Shown here one piece after another: positions 21,201-30,227 of a DNA stretch of 64,000 nucleotides. The notes below the pieces were generated by a model that was given only the letters and a program-made list of their open reading frames with translations, did not search any database and had not been told where the DNA came from. Each line of letters starts with the position of its first letter. The stretch's first letter is position 1. Origin of the DNA: Candidatus Ichthyocystis hellenicum (GTDB lineage Bacteria > Pseudomonadota > Gammaproteobacteria > Burkholderiales > 2013Ark19i); contig NZ_LN906597.1 in the NCBI RefSeq assembly GCF_001460935.1, forward strand, positions 1,023,286-1,087,285, read 5' to 3'. Made by a program: the position numbers and the translations under genes.

Positions 21201-22049
21201 AGAAACTGTGCCCATAATAAATTTTGTGAAATTATTAAAAACGGATATAAACTTGATGATGGTGATTTTATTTATAATTTTTCCTGGGAAAAAATATCTA
21301 ATAAAGTATTTCCTATTGTCAAAAAAGAAATTGATACTATTGTAGATAGGGAACGTTCATCAATGCATGATCTCTTGCTTAAATCACGTGCGGTGGTTTT
21401 TTCGCCTGATGAATCACTAACATCTACTAGAGAGCTTTTACCTGATGAAATATCTAGTGCTATAGAGACAATTACGGGAGTGATATATAAGCAATCGAGG
21501 GAAATTTTTAGGTTGACATGGATAGATGTAACTAATTTATTAAATAAGACATTTTCAAAATCAAAGGAATGTAACAATTATGACATTATGGGTGCTATTG
21601 ATTTAGATGCAGTAGTGCCTGTTAGGTCTGGTGTAAATTTTTTGTATTCTCCTGATATAGAAAATCTTAGTGAAATTGATGCAGTAGATCTTGATAATAT
21701 TAGGTTAGAATTTATTGGATCCCTCGGTTCTATTATTGATAAAACTATTAATGAATTATTAGTGAATGTTGATACATCTTCATTAGGGCATGAATTTGTT
21801 TTAAGCAAGGTTAATTCATCTATACATGAATGTAGTTATAATTTGTTCAAAGATGGAGGTTTTTTAAAAAGAGTAAAGTCATTACTATTTAATTCTAGGG
21901 TGGTAGAATCATCTGGAGGTTATAGGTCCATTACTGATTGTGAACTGCGATGTATATTTAAAGCATTCATGGATAGAGTCTATGATGATAAAGAGTATTT
22001 GGTTAAGAGGCGAATTAGTAAATTCACCAGATCTACATCTATTTATTAG
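18213..22049 (+). CDS. Giant modular repeat protein, array member 5 (four modules)
   Basis: A 1,278-residue protein. The ATG at 18213 has no convincing ribosome binding site, but no better start precedes the conserved region. The N-terminal region has FFQLYSEDQGY and RKMMHTEMEQFF; the HPAAF motif is altered to IPSVF. Modules begin near residues 422 (WRVKICPEDN), 628 (WGINLHPDDD), 793 (WGVKLRYNDN) and 972 (LGINLRYEDS), and the C-terminal module starts near 1159 (DNIRLEFIGSLG). The module order matches member 1 exactly, so these two preserve the likely ancestral four-module layout. It is rich in Lys, Ile and Asn and is probably helical. Function unknown. Confidence 0.92.
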   Translation: MDNSYIYRVQCHLPNVSDSSFCGQIGELVDHNYSSIIESSQVIIIANDNCGYVENVNLCSVYKLLYDLCSDVDNSISFEVIDEIYNDNFFQLYSEDQGYSLTAMFLSSMNKYKSDFIDSIDCILTGLRNSFYFLRFIGDECVTATELVGKICSSFSKFAYDLVPKCIDALQSKFFPPIIEIIYSSEIIDDRGPRKMMHTEMEQFFLHSCNSLERLIVSRLINYWNNFCNTNKNILSVLPESYYSNPFIHYCRYSFARKSRFVIPSVFSKKFSIYISFIALDRINSISDSFIGECLVELENIVRYKCFYIYNYVSSAKSNLRKLYKELPSIIKKEFYKKLSKKGVIDNLNNFLNELIICKSTPDLIEKKESILMKDIISEMYTLFERKAICNESKVIRKFQLMLKKSKKILLDDKYLCNIVDKWRVKICPEDNYNILSIRSKFSSYSKDIISNKFFSMLKENYKFSDGTFISKVDWDVIYKNLFPIIREDIRHVIDEERVEISRVLSKAHVVVDDNEVNDSNIVTREATSEEKVIVLKFAINKIHVQTRHLFKRIWKDLLKIEDDFSCNDSMDSEEDISFDMPVFAAVEDVDSSVINIWSRNESLKVGSESIDLIFAAFGVDDNQIINRWGINLHPDDDSFILFMRRKLLSEIKSNIHNLFSRILENTSEFNGINIVNKHLWSSVSKELIPISLKSVESIIENYYLELDLILSRSRIIEITKRSTKSWFIEIRKITDNEKSSLMVRAKKCIDKNLKISIRLLWISLTRTSKYTGYGYKETSGDIDREDVDIDGSWGVKLRYNDNIAILNLRKEFSSEIKNIIYDKFYGMLKNKYKFGNNDVIGRFSWRKMSKKLLPIAQEEINLILKRERIGLETILSRSRVITGSSDRNITNEEKSTILEKIMNLIHRGSKCLVRKAWLNVISSFDDYNNSKFSEKKPDTTVSDPISDFLSSADVTDIYKSQSRNAEDINFLLGINLRYEDSDAIFKAKKEFLSDIRNCAHNKFCEIIKNGYKLDDGDFIYNFSWEKISNKVFPIVKKEIDTIVDRERSSMHDLLLKSRAVVFSPDESLTSTRELLPDEISSAIETITGVIYKQSREIFRLTWIDVTNLLNKTFSKSKECNNYDIMGAIDLDAVVPVRSGVNFLYSPDIENLSEIDAVDLDNIRLEFIGSLGSIIDKTINELLVNVDTSSLGHEFVLSKVNSSIHECSYNLFKDGGFLKRVKSLLFNSRVVESSGGYRSITDCELRCIFKAFMDRVYDDKEYLVKRRISKFTRSTSIY

Positions 22050-22966
22050 GATCCAGTATAAATTGATTTTAGCTAAATTGGTAATGATTTGTCATGGGTT
22101 GTTACTTGTTTAGTAGAATTGATGTGTTATGCGATGTTAGTTGCTTTTTGTTTTTTTTAGGTATTTATGGGAATAATTAAGAAATTATTTTTACTCATAT
22201 TGATATTGATTGAGTAGTATATTTCATAATCAACATGTGGCTTATACGTGGTATGAGTTAAATTTTTGTTCGGTGAGAGTGTTTTTCGTGTGAGGTGTAT
22301 TTTATGTACATGAATACACGTTTTAATTTGTTTGCTAACTAAACTTCTTATTAAATTTAAATTCGATGATCAATTATATGATTTTACCATTAGTTTGTTT
22401 GCCAGTGTGGTGGTGGTACGTTTTCGAGCGTTAAAGCTAGTGAATAAGTTATATAATTTACTTGTGATTAATATATATAAATGGAAAGTCTCTGGCAAAT
22501 GTCATTTTATTGGTAAATCATTCATGCGATACCATATTAATATAATGCAATGAATTAAAATTGGTTAGTGTTTTTAATTCTTCATCTAACTAAAGCAGCT
22601 AGTATAACTATACAGATACAGTCTATATTATAGCCCTAGTAAGCCCTAGGATTTGATTAAATTTGTTGATTATATTTTAAGTAATAAAATATAATCGTGC
22701 TGTTTTTAGTAAAATGACATACGATTTAGTACGTTTTGTGATTATATTATGAAAATTTGGATGGAAATAAGTGAATAATATGTAGACTATGTGGTGTTAA
22801 TTGGTTGTGGTAATTTTTCATATCATTATGGAGCATATTATGTGTTTGTATTGGTATTTTTGTGTGGGTTATTTTCTACTATAATTGTGCTGTTGATTGG
22901 TTATTCCTAAACTTATTTGAGTATGTAAAATTTAGGTAAAAATTTGGTTAATATTATGGATGATTT
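22050..22966. other. Long non-coding spacer
   Basis: About 920 bases. A 73-codon ORF (22332-22553) lacks a ribosome binding site and any homology, so I treat it as chance. A short direct duplication (AGCCCTAGTAAGCCCTAGGA near 22640) is visible. There is no other recognisable structure. Confidence 0.5.
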
Positions 22967-25645
22967 ATGGATGATGGAAAAATAGGTTGCCCCTCACATC
23001 AAGTTTATCAGAATAATAGTGGCAATTTGTGTGCGGAACAAAGTTTTGACTTACTAAATCAATGTTTAGATTATCCATTTTCTCATCCGGTTTTAAACCC
23101 AGAGGCTAATGAGATGTCGTTGCCATTACCTATGGAAAATTATGATTCACTAATGATTGTTAACAGTGATGTTCATACAAATCCTAGTGTTGGTTATAAA
23201 AATAACCCAATAACATTTGATTCTCATCAAACAATTTCTAGTATTTATTCATTCGATTTAGTTAAGGACTTGTGTTTTGGGTATGGATTTAACACTTGTT
23301 TTGATGGTTTTGATAAAATTTTTGAAGATAGTTTTTTTCAGATTCATGCGCATAAATACGGATATGAGTTGACCAGTGATTTTTTGTCTGACATGAATGT
23401 ACACAAAGATGATTTTTCAATATTTATTGATAGTGTTTTATCATCTAGTAGTGCTTCTTTTGATGGTGGAGTAACTTTTTACAATTCGAGGTTATTTAAG
23501 GAAGAAATGGATTTTTTTGTAAAAAAAATATCTGAGGTCTCTGACGTATCTACTCCTGGTGTGATTGAATTGTTAGATAAAGCTTGTAGTTATTTTTCTA
23601 GATATGTGTATGATTTAAGATCTAAATGTGTATGTATTTTGAGAACGGATTTTATTCCAGCAATAGTGAAGACTATTTTAAATAATAATATTATGAATTA
23701 TGGTTCTGAGCGTAAGATGACTTACCCAGAAATGGAGATGTTTTTCTTGCATTCAGTTACTTCACTGGAGCGTATGGTTATTTTAAAGGCAATGTATATT
23801 TGGAATGATTTTTTTAAAGGTAAGGAATTAATTTTTTCGTTGCCATTGCATATGGGATATAGTAACCCTTTCATTCATTCTAGCGTTTTTTGCGGATTGG
23901 AAATTCCTGTTGTTGATTATCCTGCTGCGTTTAGTTTTTTTGATAATACTGAGATATGTATTTCTCTTTTTTCTATAACTAGGATAAATGGGTTTATTAA
24001 AGAAATTTCCGATAAAATTTATGGTGTACTAGATGGTGTTATTAGTGACGAGATTGCCGTTACTTCTGATACCGGTTTTGACTATGTAACTGATTTTAAT
24101 GTATTCCGTACTAAAACGTTACCGGCTTTGATTAAAGTAAAGTTTGATGAAATGTTGTTGAATGATCAGACTGAACTCAATAATATGATTTTTGAGTTAA
24201 TGATGTGGAATTCACGAGAAGATAAGGAGGTTGATTTGTTGATGTTCCGTGATTTAATTGTAAAGTCTGCTTACAAATCATTGGAGCTAAGATTACACAG
24301 CCTTTCCGATAGTGTTATCGGATACTTTTCTCGAAAAATTGATAAATTTATATCAAAGAAAGAAGGTCGGTATTGTCGTTTAGCAAAAAACAAATGGAGA
24401 GTAAACATACATCCCAAGCTTGATTATAATGTTTTGTCAATAAAAAGCAGGTTTCTTATTAAATTGAAACCTATTTTTTGTAGTAAAATTTATAGTCTTA
24501 TAGAGGATGGTTTTCCTAAATTATCATGGGATGATGTATCTGCTGTATTGTTTCAAATTCTTGAGAAAGAAGCTGAGGAAGTTATTTCAGATAGGTCTGA
24601 TAAATTAGCTGATGTGGTGACTAGAGCACCCACTGTCGATAGTTATGATGTATTAGCTCTTACAAATTCTCAGGCCTCAAAACTTACGTCATTAATTATG
24701 ACGCACTCTGACTCAAGTTTAAGAAGTTATGCCAAGTCTTTGTGGGATAAGGTGCGTGTCTCTGTGGGGAAAGCTTATTCATTTGCATCTGTAGACATGA
24801 CTAGTGTAATTGTTGCTTCAGATCAGGAAAATACGAATGTGTCTTTGGACTCTGCGGTTACTATCGATCAATTTTCATCAGCTATAGATACATCTAGTAC
24901 GGATCATGAAATTTTAAATAAAGGTGCAGTTGCAGCTGTTACTATGAATGAATCGTCCTTATGTCCGGAGGCTGAGGATATTATATGTTCTCGTGAATTG
25001 CAAAGTCTTTTTCAGTCATTTTTGGATCGAGTTGTTTGTGATGGCAATGATTTTGTGATGAGTGGTATTGAGGAGTTGATGTCTTCTTCTCAGTATGTGA
25101 AGGATGATAAATTTGATATACCAAAAGCTGATCATGTGGTTGCCAACGAACGTGATCTCAAAGTGTATGCCAGTAATTTGAATCCGATTGATTTCCATTC
25201 TACTGCCAGTGATACTAACAAAATTAAGAAGTGCTACTACAAAATTAAAGGGGATGTTTCTCCCGTATTTGTTGATTTTGGTGAATTGAGATTTGATGTA
25301 GATATTGATAGTAGTATTAGCGTTATGCTTGAGGAGCACCTTACGGGTATATATAATTTTATTAAGCATATTATGCTTGACTTGGAAAAAAATCATAATG
25401 TTGGTGTTGATAGTGCAATTTTAGATAGATTAAGGTCGTTTTGTGATGATGATTTATCTAAGTTTGTTCATAGAATGAATAGTTTTTTTATTGATGTTTT
25501 TGTATTGGACGTTGATTGTGGTAGGTTAATTAATGATGATGAGAGGCACTGCATAGTGAATTATTTTTACAATTATCTTCATAGTCAATATGAGCAGATT
25601 ATGTCTTGTGAATTGCCAAATATAATATCAATGACAATAAAATAA
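22967..25645 (+). CDS. Modular repeat protein, array member 6 (single module, FG-type C-terminus)
   Basis: An 892-residue protein. The family N-terminal region has FFQIHAHKYGY (about residue 122), ERKMTYPEMEMFFLH (about 249) and YPAAF (about 315). Only one module follows (WRVNIHPKLDY, about 476), of a shortened type in which the DG..I loop is missing (FPKLSWDDVS). A Ser/Thr-rich linker leads to LFQSFLDRVVCDGN (about 681), which resembles the FMDS..SDRDYL end of the long members. The last segment (from about 768, DFGELRFDVD) resembles the terminal FG module of members 7 and 8. The gene therefore mixes pieces seen in two subfamilies. Function unknown. Confidence 0.9.
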   Translation: MDDGKIGCPSHQVYQNNSGNLCAEQSFDLLNQCLDYPFSHPVLNPEANEMSLPLPMENYDSLMIVNSDVHTNPSVGYKNNPITFDSHQTISSIYSFDLVKDLCFGYGFNTCFDGFDKIFEDSFFQIHAHKYGYELTSDFLSDMNVHKDDFSIFIDSVLSSSSASFDGGVTFYNSRLFKEEMDFFVKKISEVSDVSTPGVIELLDKACSYFSRYVYDLRSKCVCILRTDFIPAIVKTILNNNIMNYGSERKMTYPEMEMFFLHSVTSLERMVILKAMYIWNDFFKGKELIFSLPLHMGYSNPFIHSSVFCGLEIPVVDYPAAFSFFDNTEICISLFSITRINGFIKEISDKIYGVLDGVISDEIAVTSDTGFDYVTDFNVFRTKTLPALIKVKFDEMLLNDQTELNNMIFELMMWNSREDKEVDLLMFRDLIVKSAYKSLELRLHSLSDSVIGYFSRKIDKFISKKEGRYCRLAKNKWRVNIHPKLDYNVLSIKSRFLIKLKPIFCSKIYSLIEDGFPKLSWDDVSAVLFQILEKEAEEVISDRSDKLADVVTRAPTVDSYDVLALTNSQASKLTSLIMTHSDSSLRSYAKSLWDKVRVSVGKAYSFASVDMTSVIVASDQENTNVSLDSAVTIDQFSSAIDTSSTDHEILNKGAVAAVTMNESSLCPEAEDIICSRELQSLFQSFLDRVVCDGNDFVMSGIEELMSSSQYVKDDKFDIPKADHVVANERDLKVYASNLNPIDFHSTASDTNKIKKCYYKIKGDVSPVFVDFGELRFDVDIDSSISVMLEEHLTGIYNFIKHIMLDLEKNHNVGVDSAILDRLRSFCDDDLSKFVHRMNSFFIDVFVLDVDCGRLINDDERHCIVNYFYNYLHSQYEQIMSCELPNIISMTIK

Positions 25646-26251
25646 ATTTTCTTGGTCTTGATTACACGGCGATACTTATTTATTAGGTATATATTATTAC
25701 ATTATGTTTTGTATATTTAATGAATGAAAAAAGTTTGATGTGTATTTGTATGTGCATTATTAACTATTGGTTTATCATAGTTGTCATTGTATACTCTACA
25801 CTTTGTTGCAGTCTTATTAAGAAGTGCTATTGATCTAAAAGTAATAATTTTCATTCCAATGGAGTAAGTTTTTGACTTGTGTTTATGTTATTTAAGGAAT
25901 TTTTTCTTTGATATTTAATGGATTGTTCATTTATGGTATGTCTTTAGATGTAATTTTTTGTATTGAATGTTGAGGTTGTCATGCTAATAAAGATGCATAA
26001 TGTTGTGATTGTTTTTAGTGAGGGGTATTTATTTTAGAGATGGGGGTGATTGTTACTGAGGTTGTTTGTTTCCTTGATTATTACTGCAGATGGTATTGTC
26101 TTTTTCCGAGCTATCTATCTATTTATGATGAAGTTGTTGGTTTTTCTATGTATAGATTTGGTGACTTTGTTTTTTAGTTATCGAGTCAGTGTGTATCTTA
26201 TTTGTGCGTTTAGTGTTTTGCGTATGAAAATTAAAAGAGTAAGGTGTTAAC
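25646..26251. other. Non-coding spacer
   Basis: About 600 bases. A hydrophobic 66-codon frame (26050-26250) ends just before the next gene but has no ribosome binding site; T-rich DNA gives such frames by chance. AAGGTG near 26240 is a plausible ribosome binding site for the next gene. Confidence 0.5.
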
Positions 26252-28984
26252 ATGAATATTAAAAGATCGAGGGATGGTTTTCCTTTTCCTTTTTATCCTT
26301 CGGACCAAGATTCAGAATCAGACCGGAGTGATATTGATCTGGATGGTGATGATGGTCCGTATTTGAAAAGCATTTTGGTGCGTGTTGGTAATTACAATGT
26401 TGGTGGATCTGAATCTGTTGCTCAGGATTATAGTTCTAGGAGTATGTTGGTATTAAGCAATGATAGTTCATCACATTATGTACAAGAAAGAGTTTCTTTT
26501 TCGGAGCAGCATTTGCACTTGTGTAGCAATTATGGATTCAGTACATGTACTGAAGGTATGCTTGGTTGTTTTGATGTTGATTTTTTTCAGAGATGTGCTT
26601 CCAATATAGGGTTTACTCTTACTCCTGGTTTTTTATTACAGCTCAATAATTTAAGGAATGCATTTTCGGATCGTATTGTTATTGTCTTTAGTGATAATGG
26701 TTTTGATGTTCTCTTGTGTAAATTGGATGTATGTGATTCGGTGGATCCGTTGTTGGCACTAGACGCTCATTGTCATAATTTTGCTAGTGCTGTGTACACT
26801 GCTAGAGATACATTGATAAATTTTCTAATCTCTGAAATTATTCCTTTGCTTATTGGAATTATTAATAAATTTGAGGTTGTTGGTAAGAGTGGAAATCATG
26901 TAATGGGCTATAATGATAGGAATAAGCTTTTTTTGCATGTTGTTACTGTATTTGAAAGATTAATTATGCTTAGGGTTATGGATTATTGGGGTAGTTTTTG
27001 TGATCTTAACCGAGATCTTATATCATCATTTCCCAATAATGATTATAGTAATCCTTTGCTTTGTGCTAGAGATTCTGAAAGGATTTCTGGGATTGATATT
27101 CCAGTTGTTTGTCATCCAGCTGCGTTTTCTTTTTTGCACGGTGCTTGTGTTTCTTTTATGAGCATTGACTATTTTAATAGAGTAGTTGTTGATGTTTGCG
27201 CTGCGAGCTGTGTTTCCAGATTAGATCCTGTAATTAAAAAAGAGATTGATAAAATTTGCAATAGTTCTAATTGCCTTGGAACTTTGTTAAAATTTAAGAG
27301 CGAAAAGATGTCCAGCATAATCAGGAGAGAATTTTTGAAAATTGTTTCTGGTTGTTGTAAGGGTGCATTTGATGACTTTTTAGATAGTATGTTTACATGG
27401 CCATATGTTGAAAGTAATTTATCTAATCTTATTAAGGAGGGTGTTAGGTCTATTTTCAGTTTGGTGAAATCAAATATTATTGCTGGTAGCGATGTTATTA
27501 TTTCCGAGCATAAGAATCGGATTAAGGAGGGCAAGGCAGGGCGTATTAATTCTGATAAAGAAGAAAAAAGAATGTTTTTAGGAACCAGACGCGGAGGTAA
27601 TAAATCTTCATTACCTAAGGTTCGTTTTGAGGGAAAGTATTCTATGTCTGGTAAATGTGGCTTCAGGCTTGATAAACAATTCAATTTGAAGTTTACGAGT
27701 GTTAAGACAGATAATTTAGTACTGTTTAGGGCTCTTGTACGTAGGAAGTTTGAGGGGATTATTGCTTCAGGTATCATAGGTAGCCTTAATTGGTATGATG
27801 TTTCCGAAAGGTTATTATCTGTTGCTATGGAAGAGGCTAGAGAAATAGTTGATAATACATATAGATTGCTTAGGAGTATTGTTTCGGAGGCGCGTATAGT
27901 TTGTGATGACGGAAGGGAGAGGGATCTTGTAGGTGTGGAGAAGGTTATTCTTAACAAGAATGTTATGGCATCTGCGAATAAAAAATTTAAGGACACCACT
28001 AGGTCATTATGGAGGGATGTTTCTAAGTCTACCAAGTCTCGTGATTTATCTTCTGATGTTGTGTTAGAAGTTTTGTTGCCTGATCTTAGTGAAGCTGATA
28101 GGTCAGGATTGAGTGTTATTGAGGATGAGTTTACTAGGAATTTTGAGCCGGTTGTTTGCGAAACGATATCAACTATGTTGTCTGGCGTTGATGTGACTTC
28201 TTCCGGATTGGAATGTCTTCTAAATGAGATAACTCCAATTCTCTCTGAAAGAAGGATATCCTTTTTGATTGAAAATGGATTTTTGTCCAGCGCTGTGTCT
28301 TTGTTGTCTAGGGCAATGGTAGTTAAATCATGTTCTAGTAGAGTTATTACTGATAATGAAAAGTATAAAATATTGGTGGTGTATGTTAGAAATATTACCA
28401 AGAGAGTGGATGTTTTCATTTCTAGCTATCTTAGCTCTTTGATTGGTTCTGGTGTTACTACTAGCTCAGGTGGTGTACCTAGTAGAGTATCTGAAACAGT
28501 GAATTATGATGGGAGTGCTGCAAGTTATTCTTCTAATATAATTTCTAACAGAGCTTTGGGCAGAACTTCTGTAAGAAAGAGAAATTATTATATACATAAT
28601 CTAGATTATGATGTTGTTCCTTCTAGGTTTGGTTCTGTTCGTGTTTGTAGCGAATTTAATGACGATATTAATAGTATGATATCGGAACATCTTTCTTTTT
28701 TATCTGTTATTGTTAGATTTGTTAGGACGAATACTAGCTCTGAGCTATCACATCTTTCGCCTGGTTATATGCGTGATTTCATAAATAAAAATTTAGGTAC
28801 AATCAGTAGTAATGCCTTATCTGAGTTTATAGATAAGGTTGCTGAATTTGTTGTTAATGTATCTGTATATGATATTGATGTGGGTGTCAGGGAAATCAAT
28901 AGCTCAGAAACTGTGTCTTTTCTTGCTGAGTTACGTGATTATATTTCATTGAGGCATAGTGAAATTTTATTTACGGAACAATAA
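26252..28984 (+). CDS. Modular repeat protein, array member 7 (GFPF/acidic N-terminus, FG C-terminus)
   Basis: A 910-residue protein with AAGGTG before its ATG. It opens with a basic-then-aromatic motif (MNIKRSRDGFPFPF) followed by an acidic Ser/Asp tract (DQDSESDRSDIDLDGDD), a layout shared with member 8. The N-terminal region has FFQRCASNIGF (about residue 110), an LFLHVVTVFERLIM block (about 225) and CHPAAF (about 290). One module follows (CGFRLDKQF, about 469), then a DNIRLEFIG-like module (VIEDEFTRNFEPVV, about 620), a basic segment (VRKRNYY) and a terminal module beginning VVPSRFGSVRV (about 789). The function is unknown. The long minus-strand frame within it (27169-28419) is a shadow. 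Confidence 0.92.
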   Translation: MNIKRSRDGFPFPFYPSDQDSESDRSDIDLDGDDGPYLKSILVRVGNYNVGGSESVAQDYSSRSMLVLSNDSSSHYVQERVSFSEQHLHLCSNYGFSTCTEGMLGCFDVDFFQRCASNIGFTLTPGFLLQLNNLRNAFSDRIVIVFSDNGFDVLLCKLDVCDSVDPLLALDAHCHNFASAVYTARDTLINFLISEIIPLLIGIINKFEVVGKSGNHVMGYNDRNKLFLHVVTVFERLIMLRVMDYWGSFCDLNRDLISSFPNNDYSNPLLCARDSERISGIDIPVVCHPAAFSFLHGACVSFMSIDYFNRVVVDVCAASCVSRLDPVIKKEIDKICNSSNCLGTLLKFKSEKMSSIIRREFLKIVSGCCKGAFDDFLDSMFTWPYVESNLSNLIKEGVRSIFSLVKSNIIAGSDVIISEHKNRIKEGKAGRINSDKEEKRMFLGTRRGGNKSSLPKVRFEGKYSMSGKCGFRLDKQFNLKFTSVKTDNLVLFRALVRRKFEGIIASGIIGSLNWYDVSERLLSVAMEEAREIVDNTYRLLRSIVSEARIVCDDGRERDLVGVEKVILNKNVMASANKKFKDTTRSLWRDVSKSTKSRDLSSDVVLEVLLPDLSEADRSGLSVIEDEFTRNFEPVVCETISTMLSGVDVTSSGLECLLNEITPILSERRISFLIENGFLSSAVSLLSRAMVVKSCSSRVITDNEKYKILVVYVRNITKRVDVFISSYLSSLIGSGVTTSSGGVPSRVSETVNYDGSAASYSSNIISNRALGRTSVRKRNYYIHNLDYDVVPSRFGSVRVCSEFNDDINSMISEHLSFLSVIVRFVRTNTSSELSHLSPGYMRDFINKNLGTISSNALSEFIDKVAEFVVNVSVYDIDVGVREINSSETVSFLAELRDYISLRHSEILFTEQ

Positions 28985-30227
28985 AAAGATGTTTGCATGG
29001 AAATTAGCTTTAGTGTTTATCCGTGTTACATTGATTTATTATTAGAGTCGTATATGAATAGATGTAACTAATAATTATTATAAGTTTTTGCCTAAATAAT
29101 AATTGATTGAGGTTTTATTGTTTTTATAATTTGTTATGAGATATTGTATTAATTATATTGGTTTTATCCCTCATGTTAGTTATTGTGGTGATAATAGGTG
29201 TGTGCTTGCTGTAGGTTCTCCGGATACACTTATTTTAATCACGTGCTTTCCTATAATGTTTCGCCTCAATAACTGAATTGTAATGATATTTTAACTTTAT
29301 TATCAAAACTACATTTCACTATTGAATCCTATCATACGTAGTAAAGTTATAGATGTTTTATAGTTATAGAGTTATGACTTTTACATTAATTACTTTAGAA
29401 GAGTTTGTCTGTTCGTAATTGTTGGGATAGGGTTTGATAAAATGATAAATGGTTAGTATTCGATGTTTTGAGTAAATCATTACTGTGCTGTATTGAGACG
29501 AGAGGGGGTATGATATTATTGATGACGTTCTAAGTAATGCTTTTATGTATTTTACAAAAGGGGCATATGATTCTTGTTGTGGTTGCATATAAATTATATT
29601 ATATTTTTATATAACGATACTGTAGATATGCATTCATGAAAGGTATGGGGGGCTGATTTTATACTGAGTTATATTGCAATCTTTTATTAATCGGATTGAT
29701 ATGGTGATTATGGTGCTGAGATGATTGTGGGATAATTATATCCTAGGTTTTTACGTATTTTGGTGGTTTTCTAGGAGTGGCACTATTTTATGTTATTGGT
29801 GATGTGCTTGGGTCCAGATAGCTGGATGACCAAATTTAAGGGAAGACAATTGAAAATATCCGTGATTATTATGGGTTTTATTAATGGGAGCATGGATTGT
29901 TTTGTTAGTTATTATATTTAATATGACAATAAGGTAAAAACTTTTACTTAATGATGGATAATGCTAAATATATAAAATAAACTAGTTAGATGTAAATGCT
30001 TTAATGCCTATTTGTTCTTGTGATGTGTTTCAAATATTTAGTAGAGTTTTTTATGACTTGTAGGTATTTTTAAACAGGCTATATTAATAAAAATTAAGTT
30101 CTGCTCATTTTAGTTGGGTAATTGTATGCTACCATGTTATCGATTTGTTGTTGCCATATTACCTTGTGTATATTAATTTTAATTTAGTTACTTAATAGAT
30201 ACAAAAATAAAAAAACGTGGTGATTGT
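28985..30227. other. Long non-coding spacer (1.2 kb)
   Basis: There is no supported ORF on either strand. The 5' two-thirds is G+T-rich on the plus strand, and the last 300 bases become A-rich. I could not recognise fragments of array genes. Promoter elements for member 8 presumably lie near the 3' end but none is distinctive. A GTGGTGA just before 30228 may serve as the ribosome binding site. Confidence 0.5.

Noticed and set aside
27169..28419. 416-codon minus-strand frame
   Set aside because: It lies wholly inside array member 7, whose plus-strand product is clearly homologous to its neighbours.
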